Source: a virus | Length of the DNA: 23,594 bases | Virus record (IMG/VR): IMGVR_UViG_3300034101_001715 | Coordinates: 1-23,594 of that record | Direction: 5' to 3' (one strand) | Shown: positions 14,841-20,716 of the stretch, piece by piece | Layout: each line of letters opens with the position of its first letter | How positions within the stretch are numbered: the first letter of the stretch is position 1 | Made by a program: the position numbers and the translations under genes | Notes under the pieces: generated by a model | Databases searched by the model: none | What the model was told of the DNA's origin: nothing | Seen by the model: only the letters and a program-made list of their open reading frames with translations

Positions 14841-15098
14841 ATGAACATCAAAACAGTTACAGATTACATTGACAAAAACCCATATTTTAGAGCGGCAATC
14901 GTTTCGCACGTTGCCAAGATGAACCGGAAGAAAGCCAAGCCGGAGAATATGCGGAGAAGCTCAGACCATTACGCAAAAATGTCTCTGAAAGGAGTACAGG
15001 CTCGCCGGTCAAAGGCAGACATCGAGGCCGGAATCATTCGGGCGGAGATTTACCAACAGGCAAAAGAAGCTGGTGTAAAACTGGATGGGTTGCTGTGA
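14841..15098 (+). CDS. Small hypothetical protein (85 aa)
   Basis: ATG 14841 follows AGAAAGGG. The product begins MNIKTVTDYIDKNPYFRAA and is very basic in the middle (MNRKKAKPENMRRSS), then helical. A DNA or RNA contact is possible from charge alone. Family not recognised. Confidence 0.6.
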   Translation: MNIKTVTDYIDKNPYFRAAIVSHVAKMNRKKAKPENMRRSSDHYAKMSLKGVQARRSKADIEAGIIRAEIYQQAKEAGVKLDGLL

Positions 15099-15167
15099 AA
15101 GAGCCTCTCAAAAATGAACTGCCGGGCAAGGCTGGTTTTACTGGTAGAAGATTTTAAAAAAAAGTGT

Positions 15168-15195
15168 TTGGCTTTTTCAAAATAGTGTGAATAAT
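15168..15195 (+). promoter_or_regulatory. Candidate internal early promoter
   Basis: TTGGCT (15168-15173), a 16-base spacer and AATAAT (15190-15195) match 4 of 6 and 5 of 6. It lies in the only gap over 100 bp in this part of the operon. Its TAGTGTGAA and ATAATTGT words also occur just upstream of the early promoter at 12536-12566, so the two may share a control site. Confidence 0.45.
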
Positions 15196-15218
15196 TGTCA
15201 GGAAAGAAGGGGGAGAAA

Positions 15219-15560
15219 ATGAACGGAAACTATCCAGCAGGTGTGACAGGTAACGAGGGGCATTTCAATCCAAGCTATGAGGACAAGTGCTGTCAGTGTG
15301 GAGAGATTATCGCAGACACGGAGCATGACCACCACGGGATCAGCCTTGACGGTGAAAAGCGGGTTTGTTCTGGCTGTCTAATGAGTGATGTTGCGAGACT
15401 TGGTTCGATATCAATAAATGATGGGTACTTCGCAACCGCAATTTACGAAGGCGAGGAAGTGCAAAGCGCAATCCTTTCATCTGAGCAAGAGGCTTTGAAA
15501 CGAGCCGCTGAACTCGCAGAATACGCATGGGCTGTTAAGGCTTTTGTTGAGGTGAACTAA
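15219..15560 (+). CDS. Zinc-ribbon-containing protein (113 aa)
   Basis: ATG 15219 has GGGGGAG just upstream. CCQCG (near 24-28) and CSGC (near 50-53) form a zinc ribbon around an HDHHG loop. The rest is a helix-rich tail (SEQEALKRAAELAEYAW). Its stop overlaps the next start (TAATG). Unknown role. Confidence 0.62.
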   Translation: MNGNYPAGVTGNEGHFNPSYEDKCCQCGEIIADTEHDHHGISLDGEKRVCSGCLMSDVARLGSISINDGYFATAIYEGEEVQSAILSSEQEALKRAAELAEYAWAVKAFVEVN

Positions 15561-15772
15561 TGACACAAGCAGAAGAAAAAGAAGCTCTAGAAATCGGCTC
15601 AGTTGTTTTTGCCACTTGGACTGTTGCAGAATCATACGCCAAGCGGATTCTGGCCGGAGAGGATTGGGAGGATATAGCCAAAGAGCTTCACGATATGGTA
15701 GAGGAAATCATCGCAAAAGAAGAATTGGCTGATACCGCACGGCGGGAAGCCTTGAGAGGAGCAAGTGAATGA
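15560..15772 (+). CDS. Small acidic helical protein (70 aa)
   Basis: The start shares one base with the previous stop and its own stop overlaps the next ATG. The protein is almost all helix (EEKEALEIGSVVFATWTVA, then ELHDMVEEIIAKEELADTARRE) and acidic. It has no cysteines. Possible partner-binding protein. Family not recognised. Confidence 0.6.
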   Translation: MTQAEEKEALEIGSVVFATWTVAESYAKRILAGEDWEDIAKELHDMVEEIIAKEELADTARREALRGASE

Positions 15773-16239
15773 GTCTGGCCGTTAAATTGACCGGAATTGC
15801 CCACCACGAAGCGAAGCAGATTCAAGACTGCATTGTCCCGAAGAACGGTGTTAAAATCGTTCGTGAGGCAAACGCAAAGGCTTCTGACGGATTCGCATAC
15901 CGTGCGGACTGCAAGGGTCTTTTGATTGGTTACATCCCAGAGCTTTCGACTCTGCGTAAATACTACTCGGAAGCGTATTCAGAATCAAAACGGCATGAAG
16001 TTTCAGCTTGGGGTTCTGCGGTTAAGGCTTGCCGTGAGCAGTTCAAAATTGATTACGAAATGAACGGCACGGAGTCTTGGAGCGCAAAGGTTTGTGGACT
16101 GCTTTACTCAAAGACGATTGACGGGATTGAGGCTTGGGTAGAGTTCGAGCAGTACAGCGATTTGTGCCAAGCCGGACAGGGCGAAGGATGGAATCTCAGG
16201 CAGATTTCGGTGTTGGTTGATGGGGTGGAGTGCTTCTAA
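15769..16239 (+). CDS. Hypothetical protein with HIRAN-like N-terminus (156 aa)
   Basis: ATG 15769 is coupled by ATGA. The segment from about 7 to 62 (KLTGIAHHEA, then VKIVREANAKASDG, then GLLIGYIPEL) has the beta pattern and the L/I-V-R-E ... G-x-I-P layout of HIRAN domains, which bind DNA ends. The rest has beta strands and a Trp/Cys-containing region. The HIRAN comparison is from memory and weak. Confidence 0.5.
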   Translation: MSLAVKLTGIAHHEAKQIQDCIVPKNGVKIVREANAKASDGFAYRADCKGLLIGYIPELSTLRKYYSEAYSESKRHEVSAWGSAVKACREQFKIDYEMNGTESWSAKVCGLLYSKTIDGIEAWVEFEQYSDLCQAGQGEGWNLRQISVLVDGVECF

Positions 16240-16255
16240 CTAGAAAGGATGAATC

Positions 16256-16363
16256 ATGGACTACGAAGGAATGCTATCAGACTGTTGCGGAGCGGAAATC
16301 ATCTGGGGTGATATTTGCTCGGCGTGCAAAGAACACTGCGAACCACAGGAGAATGAAGAATGA
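16256..16363 (+). CDS. Mini zinc-ribbon protein (35 aa)
   Basis: ATG 16256 follows AGAAAGGA. The product begins MDYEGMLSDCCGAEIIWGD, then CSAC, giving the CC-G-A-E-I ... C-x-x-C-x-E-H-C-E pattern that recurs in very small phage zinc proteins. Its stop overlaps the start of the repeat gene (ATGA). Confidence 0.62.
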   Translation: MDYEGMLSDCCGAEIIWGDICSACKEHCEPQENEE

Positions 16364-16812
16364 AACTAAAAGAACTGAAAAAAATACTGGAAGAAAAAAA
16401 TAATCTCACAGGATACCAGATTAGCTGGCTAACAGGATACCAGATTAGCTGGCTAACAGAATCACAGATTAGATGTCTAACAGGAGACCAGATTAGATGT
16501 CTAACAGAATCCCAGATTAGCTGGCTAACAGAATCCCAGATTAGCTGTCTAACAGGATACCAGATTAGCTGGCTAACAGGATACCAGATTAGCTGGCTAA
16601 CAGAATCACAGATTAGATGTCTAACAGGAGACCAGATTAGATGTCTAACAGAATCCCAGATTAGCTGGCTAACAGAATCCCAGATTAGCTGTCTAACAGG
16701 ATACCAGATTAGATGTCTAACAGGATACCAGATTAGATGTCTAACAGAATCCCAGATTAGCTGGCTAAAAAATCGAATCGAATTTTTATTACAACAGGAG
16801 GTATCATCATGA
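16360..16812 (+). CDS. Octapeptide-repeat protein (150 aa)
   Basis: Residues 1-15 are MKLKELKKILEEKNN. Residues 16-135 are fifteen units of eight residues with consensus L-T-x-x-Q-I-x-x, the variable pairs being GY, ES or GD and SW, RC or SC. Residues 136-150 (LKNRIEFLLQQEVSS) close the array. The even spacing of Leu, Ile and Trp/Cys suggests a solenoid of short helices. The first 20 bases of the gene are almost the same as those of the next gene, so the array may have grown from a copy of that gene's start. Function unknown; not a CRISPR array, since there are no spacers. Confidence 0.7.
   Translation: MKLKELKKILEEKNNLTGYQISWLTGYQISWLTESQIRCLTGDQIRCLTESQISWLTESQISCLTGYQISWLTGYQISWLTESQIRCLTGDQIRCLTESQISWLTESQISCLTGYQIRCLTGYQIRCLTESQISWLKNRIEFLLQQEVSS
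16405..16764 (+). repeat. 15 tandem copies of a 24-bp repeat (coding)
   Basis: Units read CTAACAGGATACCAGATTAG plus four variable bases. Units 1-6 (16405-16548) and 7-12 (16549-16692) are the same in 143 of 144 bases, so a six-unit block was duplicated recently. Units 13-15 follow. Copy number is likely to vary between related phages. Confidence 0.93.
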
Positions 16813-17057
16813 AACTTAAAGAACTGAATTCGTGGAAATTGGCTCTCACAGACCAGCAGTTTCTGGTTCTCAAGCGGATTTTCTGGAGGTCGCAAGGCTT
16901 CCTATGGACTCGCTACCGGAACCTCTTTGAAATCTGCAACAGCCCGTCGAAGAGGGTGTCTGAAATGGTTGAGGCTGGGGTGAAGTTCAAGTATCGGGAT
17001 GTTCAAATCAAAAATTCGACAGGCCGGAAGGTCGTCGTCAGGGAGTTTCAGGTATGA
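16809..17057 (+). CDS. Small hypothetical protein (82 aa)
   Basis: ATG 16809 is coupled by ATGA to the repeat gene. It starts MKLKELNSWKLALTDQQFLV, sharing MKLKEL with the gene before, and LTDQQFLVL resembles one repeat unit. The middle (SPSKRVSEMVEAGVKFKYRDV) looks like a winged helix, such as a small DNA-binding domain. Its stop overlaps the next ATG. Confidence 0.58.
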   Translation: MKLKELNSWKLALTDQQFLVLKRIFWRSQGFLWTRYRNLFEICNSPSKRVSEMVEAGVKFKYRDVQIKNSTGRKVVVREFQV

Positions 17058-17434
17058 TTTGCCAGTGTGGAAAACCAACAGCCGCCCTGTATCAAGGTGT
17101 ATGCAAGGAGTGCTTCGACAGGAAGGCGCCTAGAAAGCCCCAGAAGAAGCGAGGCCGTCCAGCCAGACGCACACCAGAGGAGAAGGCTAAAAAGGTCTTG
17201 GAGTGGCGTTTGGCGCATCCCAGGACGGAGTATTTCAGGGAGCGTGCTAGAAAGCTGTACGGAACGGAGCTTGGAGAGTTTGTTGTAAGGCTTGGTGAGC
17301 TTTATGCACAACGGAATAACAAGCCGAAGTGGGGGAAGCGTTCGACCGCCAAGGTGTACACCTCAAAAGCGTTTGCTTCTTTGTGTGTAAAAAGGCATGA
17401 AGGTTCGGTAATCGAGGAAGTGAAAGGAGAATAA
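17054..17434 (+). CDS. Zinc-finger and AT-hook-like basic protein (126 aa)
   Basis: MICQCGKPTAAL and CKECFDRK give a four-cysteine knuckle, followed by QKKRGRPARR, where R-G-R-P is an AT-hook core, and then helices. It probably contacts DNA. The start is coupled by ATGA. The family is not otherwise recognised. Confidence 0.62.
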   Translation: MICQCGKPTAALYQGVCKECFDRKAPRKPQKKRGRPARRTPEEKAKKVLEWRLAHPRTEYFRERARKLYGTELGEFVVRLGELYAQRNNKPKWGKRSTAKVYTSKAFASLCVKRHEGSVIEEVKGE

Positions 17435-17435
17435 A

Positions 17436-17660
17436 ATGACAGACAACAACAGACCAGTAGAAACAATTCCAGTCGGATTCGTTTACTTCGATGGAAAAAC
17501 TTCCTACGTTCTTTCTCGTGAGCAGGCTAGAAAACACGAAGAGTTTGTTCCGAAAAACGCAAAGCACACGGCAACCGTTGCGCTTGATGTTGTTCTTGAG
17601 CGCATACTGAATAATGAAGATGGTGTGAAAAGCCAGCTTAAGGAGATGCGCACAATATGA
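17436..17660 (+). CDS. Small hypothetical protein (74 aa)
   Basis: ATG 17436 follows AAAGGAGA. It begins MTDNNRPVETIPVGFVYFDG, with a beta hairpin then a helix (SREQARKHEEF). Its stop overlaps the next ATG (ATGA). Family not recognised. Confidence 0.58.
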   Translation: MTDNNRPVETIPVGFVYFDGKTSYVLSREQARKHEEFVPKNAKHTATVALDVVLERILNNEDGVKSQLKEMRTI

Positions 17661-17818
17661 AGGCCTCTGATTGTTGCTCATGCCGATTCTGTATTTCACT
17701 GGTTGGGACACTTCCGGCAACTTGCATGAAAGGACACAAGCCAAGGTTTTACACTCCACGCTCTCCGATTGACCAAGACTATGGATGGAAAAGGGTTTGC
17801 GATGACTACAGAAAGTAA
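17657..17818 (+). CDS. Cysteine-rich small protein (53 aa)
   Basis: Coupled start at 17657. It begins MKASDCCSCRFCISLVGTLP, then TCMKGH, RFYTPRSP and, near the end, KRVCDDY. I have seen this C-C-x-C-x-x-C ... C-x-x-G-H ... Y-W/G-x-K-R-x-C layout in short phage proteins. It probably binds one or two zinc ions. It overlaps the next start by 17 bp. Confidence 0.6.
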   Translation: MKASDCCSCRFCISLVGTLPATCMKGHKPRFYTPRSPIDQDYGWKRVCDDYRK

Positions 17819-18224
17819 AACATGCTCAAAGTGCGGAGAGACTAAGCCGCTGGATGAGTTTGAGACCGACAAACGGCTGAAGTCTGGAAAGAGAGCGGCT
17901 TGCAGACTTTGCAGAAGAAAGCAGAGAAGTGTCCATTATTACATGAACGCAGAAAGGATGCGGCTTGCAAGCAGAGAATATCGGCTTGAGCATTTGATTG
18001 TTAGAAGAAAATCATGCAAGCAGTGGCGTGATGAAAACAGAGACCACTGCTTATCGTACTATAAAGAAGCAAACAAAAGGAATAATGAAGCTTTGCCAGA
18101 TTGCGTAGTTAAGCATCGACTGATTCAAGGAAGAAAATTTTCACCTGAACAAATCACGCCTGAGCTAATTGCGGCAACTCGTGCGCTGATTAAACTAAAA
18201 AGAGCCGTAAAGGAAATACAATGA
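17802..18224 (+). CDS. Zinc-ribbon nuclease-like protein (140 aa)
   Basis: ATG 17802 follows AAAAGGG. CSKCGETKPLDEF and CRLCRRKQR form the ribbon commonly found at the front of phage HNH endonucleases and related proteins, followed by long basic helices. A clear HNH histidine-asparagine-histidine set is not visible, so nuclease activity is not supported. The stop overlaps the next gene by ATGA. Confidence 0.6.
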   Translation: MTTESKTCSKCGETKPLDEFETDKRLKSGKRAACRLCRRKQRSVHYYMNAERMRLASREYRLEHLIVRRKSCKQWRDENRDHCLSYYKEANKRNNEALPDCVVKHRLIQGRKFSPEQITPELIAATRALIKLKRAVKEIQ

Positions 18225-18412
18225 AGAACATAAGAGACCTAGAAATTGAACTGTGTGACGTGTTTGAACAGCTGAAGAAAGACCCGAAGCGTGTTTGTCA
18301 GGCAAAGGAGCTTGCTAACGTGGCCGGAAAACTGATTGGAGCGCAGAAAGTAAGCCTTGACTACGCAACACTTCACGGCAAGAAGCAAACTCTTCCATTC
18401 TTGGAGCGGTGA
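18221..18412 (+). CDS. Widespread small phage protein (63 aa)
   Basis: Starts MKNIRDLEIELCDVFEQLKK and has AKELANVAGKLIGAQKVSLD, then LPFL at the end. This layout, N-x-A-G-K-I/L-I in the centre, Y-A-x-L near the end and P-F-L last, recurs in small phage proteins near replication genes. Function unknown. Confidence 0.65.
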   Translation: MKNIRDLEIELCDVFEQLKKDPKRVCQAKELANVAGKLIGAQKVSLDYATLHGKKQTLPFLER

Positions 18413-18413
18413 T

Positions 18414-18473
18414 ATGAAATGCAAATGCAAAAACAGTATGGGTTGGACAACCGTCCGATACGGAGGTTATTAG
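18414..18473 (+). CDS. Possible 19-aa peptide between genes
   Basis: ATG 18414 has GGAGCGG upstream; the frame MKCKCKNSMGWTTVRYGGY ends at TAG 18471-18473, directly before the next ATG, and holds that gene's GGAGG. It may only be a coupling leader. Low confidence. Confidence 0.32.
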   Translation: MKCKCKNSMGWTTVRYGGY

Positions 18474-18608
18474 ATGAACTACGACCAAATCACTGAGGAA
18501 ATCAAAGACCTGCTTGCCAAGGGGCGGCAGGACTTGGTCAAGGCGGTTCTCATGGAAGTTTATGCGCAGGGGTTGAAGGATGGGAAGGAAATAAGGGAGT
18601 GGAAATGA
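18474..18608 (+). CDS. Small hypothetical protein (44 aa)
   Basis: ATG 18474 follows CGGAGG. It begins MNYDQITEEIKDLLAKGRQD and is one helix-rich acidic/basic protein ending KEIREWK. Its stop overlaps the next ATG. Its last codons are the first copy of a 24-bp direct repeat. Family not recognised. Confidence 0.55.
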   Translation: MNYDQITEEIKDLLAKGRQDLVKAVLMEVYAQGLKDGKEIREWK

Positions 18609-18730
18609 AAGAATTCATATTAAAAAATGGTTCTATAATAAAAATTGAAGGAGAGGATTCTGAAATAAAATCCGGTAAATATCCTATCGGTTACTCGGCT
18701 GTTAATGGAAATAAGGGAGTGGAAATGAAA
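18587..18730 (+). repeat. 24-bp direct repeat pair, 120 bp apart
   Basis: Copies at 18587-18610 and 18707-18730 are identical, with core ATAAGGGAGTGGAAATGAAA. Each holds an ATG. The distance is 40 codons, so frame is kept. Confidence 0.9.
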
Positions 18731-18982
18731 ACACCGTTGACAGGTTCGCCGGATGGTGATAGCTTTGCGGAAATTAACAACGGACAAGAACTGGACACGA
18801 ATATGGTCAATGAACTTAGGAACTATCACGTTAAGAAACTGCTCAATCATTTGGGCGGTGACGCTGTTGCTCCATACCTTCAGAAGGCTATTAAACGGTC
18901 TTATTCTGAGTTCGCAGAGGACGTAACTAAACAAAAGGACATGACACATGGACACAAATCAGACAACATCGGAAATAGCTAA
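18605..18982 (+). CDS. Hypothetical protein (125 aa) with a possible inserted N-terminus
   Basis: ATG 18605 is coupled by ATGA to the preceding gene. Residues 1-40 lie between two copies of a 24-bp repeat. The second copy holds an in-frame ATG at 18725 with the same upstream bases, so the ancestral protein may have started there (MKTPLTGSPDGDSF). The C-terminus (VNELRNYHVKKLLNHLGGD, then AVAPYLQKAIKRSYSEFAED) is helical. It overlaps the initiator gene by 35 bp. Family not recognised. Confidence 0.5.
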   Translation: MKEFILKNGSIIKIEGEDSEIKSGKYPIGYSAVNGNKGVEMKTPLTGSPDGDSFAEINNGQELDTNMVNELRNYHVKKLLNHLGGDAVAPYLQKAIKRSYSEFAEDVTKQKDMTHGHKSDNIGNS

Positions 18983-19808
18983 GCTTGTTAAAGAGCTTAC
19001 AAAACAGCCAATCGCAGTACAACCAATCTACAAAAAGCTTACCGGATCATGGTCAGCGGCAGTTCTTTTGTCTCAGGTAATGTACTGGTACGGAAAGATG
19101 GATCGTGCAATCTACAAGACCGACGAGGAGTTCATGGAAGAGCTTTGCATGACAGAAAAGGAGTTCCGCATAGCCAAAGAGCATTTAAAAAGCGTTCCTT
19201 TTGTTCGTGTGTTCAGGGCTGGGAATCACGGTCAGATGCACTATGAAATTAACTATGAACTATTCGTATCCACAATGAAGCATTGCATAGAAAAGCTGAC
19301 CTGCCCAAATGGGCGTAACGCCCAAAAGGGCATAACGTCTGCCCAAAAGGGCGAAACAGCCCCCCTTCTGATATGCCCAAAAGGGCGGAACTTATATACA
19401 GAGACTAACATATCAGAGAATACAACAGAGACTACAGCGATTGCTTCTGAAAACCAAACTCCAAAGCCCTCTCCAAATTCTCCTAAGGTTAGCATGCCGC
19501 TAAAATATACCGATGACTTCTCGGCGTTTTGGGCGTTGTATGGCATTGGCTCGAAAGCCTGCGCCTTCTCTGCTTGGAAGAAACAGAACCCTTCGGCAGA
19601 AGAACAGGCGGCAATTTTGGCTTGTGTTCCGGTTTATAAAGCCTATTGCGCTTCTGCTGATAGGTCTTTGAAGGACGGACAGGGCTGGCTAAACGGAAGA
19701 TTCTGGGAGAACACATGGACGCACCAAGCCCAGAATACAAAGCCTTCAACAAATCAGAAGCCATTTGAGGCACAGCCCGTGCAGATCAACAGATGCCCAA
19801 GCTTTTAA
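18948..19808 (+). CDS. Phage replication initiator (lambda O-like in role)
   Basis: 286 residues. The N-terminal 110 or so are a winged-helix replication domain (VQPIYKKLTGSWSAAVLLSQ, then VMYWYGKM, TDEEFMEELCMTEKEFR). A polar linker holds four DNA iterons. The C-terminal part has FWALYGIGSKACAFSAWKKQ and QGWLNGRFWENTW, the usual primosome-recruiting end of phage initiators. It would bind the iterons in its own gene and load the helicase coded 900 bp later. The start overlaps the gene before. Confidence 0.82.
   Translation: MDTNQTTSEIAKLVKELTKQPIAVQPIYKKLTGSWSAAVLLSQVMYWYGKMDRAIYKTDEEFMEELCMTEKEFRIAKEHLKSVPFVRVFRAGNHGQMHYEINYELFVSTMKHCIEKLTCPNGRNAQKGITSAQKGETAPLLICPKGRNLYTETNISENTTETTAIASENQTPKPSPNSPKVSMPLKYTDDFSAFWALYGIGSKACAFSAWKKQNPSAEEQAAILACVPVYKAYCASADRSLKDGQGWLNGRFWENTWTHQAQNTKPSTNQKPFEAQPVQINRCPSF
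19303..19386 (+). repeat. Four palindromic iterons, probable replication origin
   Basis: GCCCAAATGGGC at 19303-19314 and GCCCAAAAGGGC at 19320-19331, 19341-19352 and 19375-19386. The 3' flanks also share RNAAC. Copies 1 and 4 are read as C-P-N/K-G, copies 2 and 3 as A-Q-K-G, so the DNA word is kept in two frames. Position inside the initiator gene fits an origin. Confidence 0.8.
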
Positions 19809-19816
19809 GGAACGCT

Positions 19817-19927
19817 ATGACAGACCAATCATCAAGACGATTGCCACCATACAGCGAAGAGGCAGCCATTCTCAAAACAAGAACAACAAAAGATAAACAC
19901 ATTTACATGTTAATCCAGTGCTTTTAA
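19817..19927 (+). pseudogene. Remnant of the dnaB 5' end (36 aa)
   Basis: The frame starts MTDQSSRRLPPYSEEAAIL. Its LPPYSEEA matches the DnaB start (IPPYSEEA), and 21 of 22 bases at 19844-19865 match 20719-20740. After that it has no likeness to DnaB. It is probably the old helicase start, cut off by insertion of the methyltransferase gene. It still has a binding site (AAGGAA) and stop. Confidence 0.55.
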
Positions 19928-19938
19928 GGAATCTAAAA

Positions 19939-20709
19939 ATGGAGATAAAATATGAGTTGGCATTATTCGCAGGAGCCGGAGGTGGAATCCTTGGCGGTAT
20001 CTTATGCGGTCACACTTGCATCGGAGCTGTTGAGATTGAGGAATACCCAAGGAAAGTTCTTCTGGCTAGGCAGAGGGATGGACTCTTGCCAAAGTTCCCA
20101 ATCTGGGATGATGTCACAACCTTCCGGGCAGACAATCCAGAGTGCAGAGAATACATCGAGTTCCTTCGAAGCATCAAAGACGAGCTTGTTATCACCGGAG
20201 GATTCCCATGCCAAGACATTTCCTGTGCAGGAAAAGGAGCAGGAATCACCGGAGAGCGAAGCGGATTGTGGAAAGAGTTTGCCCGCATCATTCGCGAAAT
20301 ACGACCAGCAAGAGTGCTTGTGGAAAACTCACCAATGCTCACTGTTCGGGGGCTTGGAGTCGTTCTCGGAGACTTGGCCTCGATGGGGTATGATGCACGA
20401 TGGGGAGTGCTGGGAGCTGAACACACCAACCTACCTCATAAAAGAGAAAGAATATGGGTGTATGGTTCCAACTGTAACGAAATCAATTTCAAAAGGAGCG
20501 CCAAGGAAAAGGTATTTAGGTTCCCAGGAATACAGAGGGAATCACATAATGGAGTGGTTAAGAATGAATCAGAACTCAGAGCAATACTATCACCCGGACT
20601 TTGCAGAAAATATAATGGGGTGGATAATCAGGTGGACAGACTTGAAGCCATTGGAAACGGACAAGTTCCGGCTGTGGTTAAACTCGCATGGGATATACTT
20701 GGAGACTGA
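19939..20709 (+). CDS. C5-cytosine DNA methyltransferase
   Basis: 256 residues from ATG 19939 (AAGGA 8 bases upstream). It transfers a methyl group from S-adenosylmethionine to cytosine in DNA. Motif I ALFAGAGGG (8-16), motif IV GGFPCQDIS with catalytic Cys91, motif VI VLVEN (126-130; Ser follows instead of the common Val), motif VIII KRERIW (168-173) and motif X RLEAIGNGQVPAVV (234-247) are all present in order. The target-recognition region is short (about 55 residues), so the enzyme is small for the family. It may protect phage DNA from restriction. A second long frame lies over the whole gene. Confidence 0.93.
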   Translation: MEIKYELALFAGAGGGILGGILCGHTCIGAVEIEEYPRKVLLARQRDGLLPKFPIWDDVTTFRADNPECREYIEFLRSIKDELVITGGFPCQDISCAGKGAGITGERSGLWKEFARIIREIRPARVLVENSPMLTVRGLGVVLGDLASMGYDARWGVLGAEHTNLPHKRERIWVYGSNCNEINFKRSAKEKVFRFPGIQRESHNGVVKNESELRAILSPGLCRKYNGVDNQVDRLEAIGNGQVPAVVKLAWDILGD

Positions 20710-20716
20710 CAAATGA
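19952..20716 (+). CDS. Overlapping alternative-frame protein inside the methyltransferase gene (254 aa)
   Basis: This frame (+1 to the methyltransferase) is open for 254 codons. Its ATG has GGAG exactly 7 bases upstream (19941-19944), and its TGA (20714-20716) overlaps the dnaB ATG as ATGA, the junction used by most genes of this operon. The product includes SHAKTFPVQEKEQES, LFGGLESFSETWPRWGMM and, near the end, IRWTDLKPLETDKF. From memory these segments recur in phage proteins found at methyltransferase loci, and several are the shifted reading of conserved methyltransferase motifs. That can mean true dual coding or a long open shadow. Not a methyltransferase itself; function unknown. Confidence 0.5.
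   Translation: MSWHYSQEPEVESLAVSYAVTLASELLRLRNTQGKFFWLGRGMDSCQSSQSGMMSQPSGQTIQSAENTSSSFEASKTSLLSPEDSHAKTFPVQEKEQESPESEADCGKSLPASFAKYDQQECLWKTHQCSLFGGLESFSETWPRWGMMHDGECWELNTPTYLIKEKEYGCMVPTVTKSISKGAPRKRYLGSQEYRGNHIMEWLRMNQNSEQYYHPDFAENIMGWIIRWTDLKPLETDKFRLWLNSHGIYLETDK

Noticed and set aside
16405-16764. CRISPR-like array
   Set aside because: The repeats are directly adjacent with no spacers, and each unit is in frame in a gene.
16299-16895. 198-codon open frame on the minus strand across the repeat array
   Set aside because: It is the complement of the 24-bp repeat; a multiple of three bases with no stop in one unit keeps all copies open. No good start, and the plus-strand gene is coupled to its neighbours.
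17247-17759. 170-codon minus-strand frame
   Set aside because: It crosses three coupled plus-strand genes and has no supporting signals.
20010-20429. 139-codon minus-strand frame over the methyltransferase
   Set aside because: No start signal and no coupling; unlike the plus-strand alternative frame it has nothing beyond openness.
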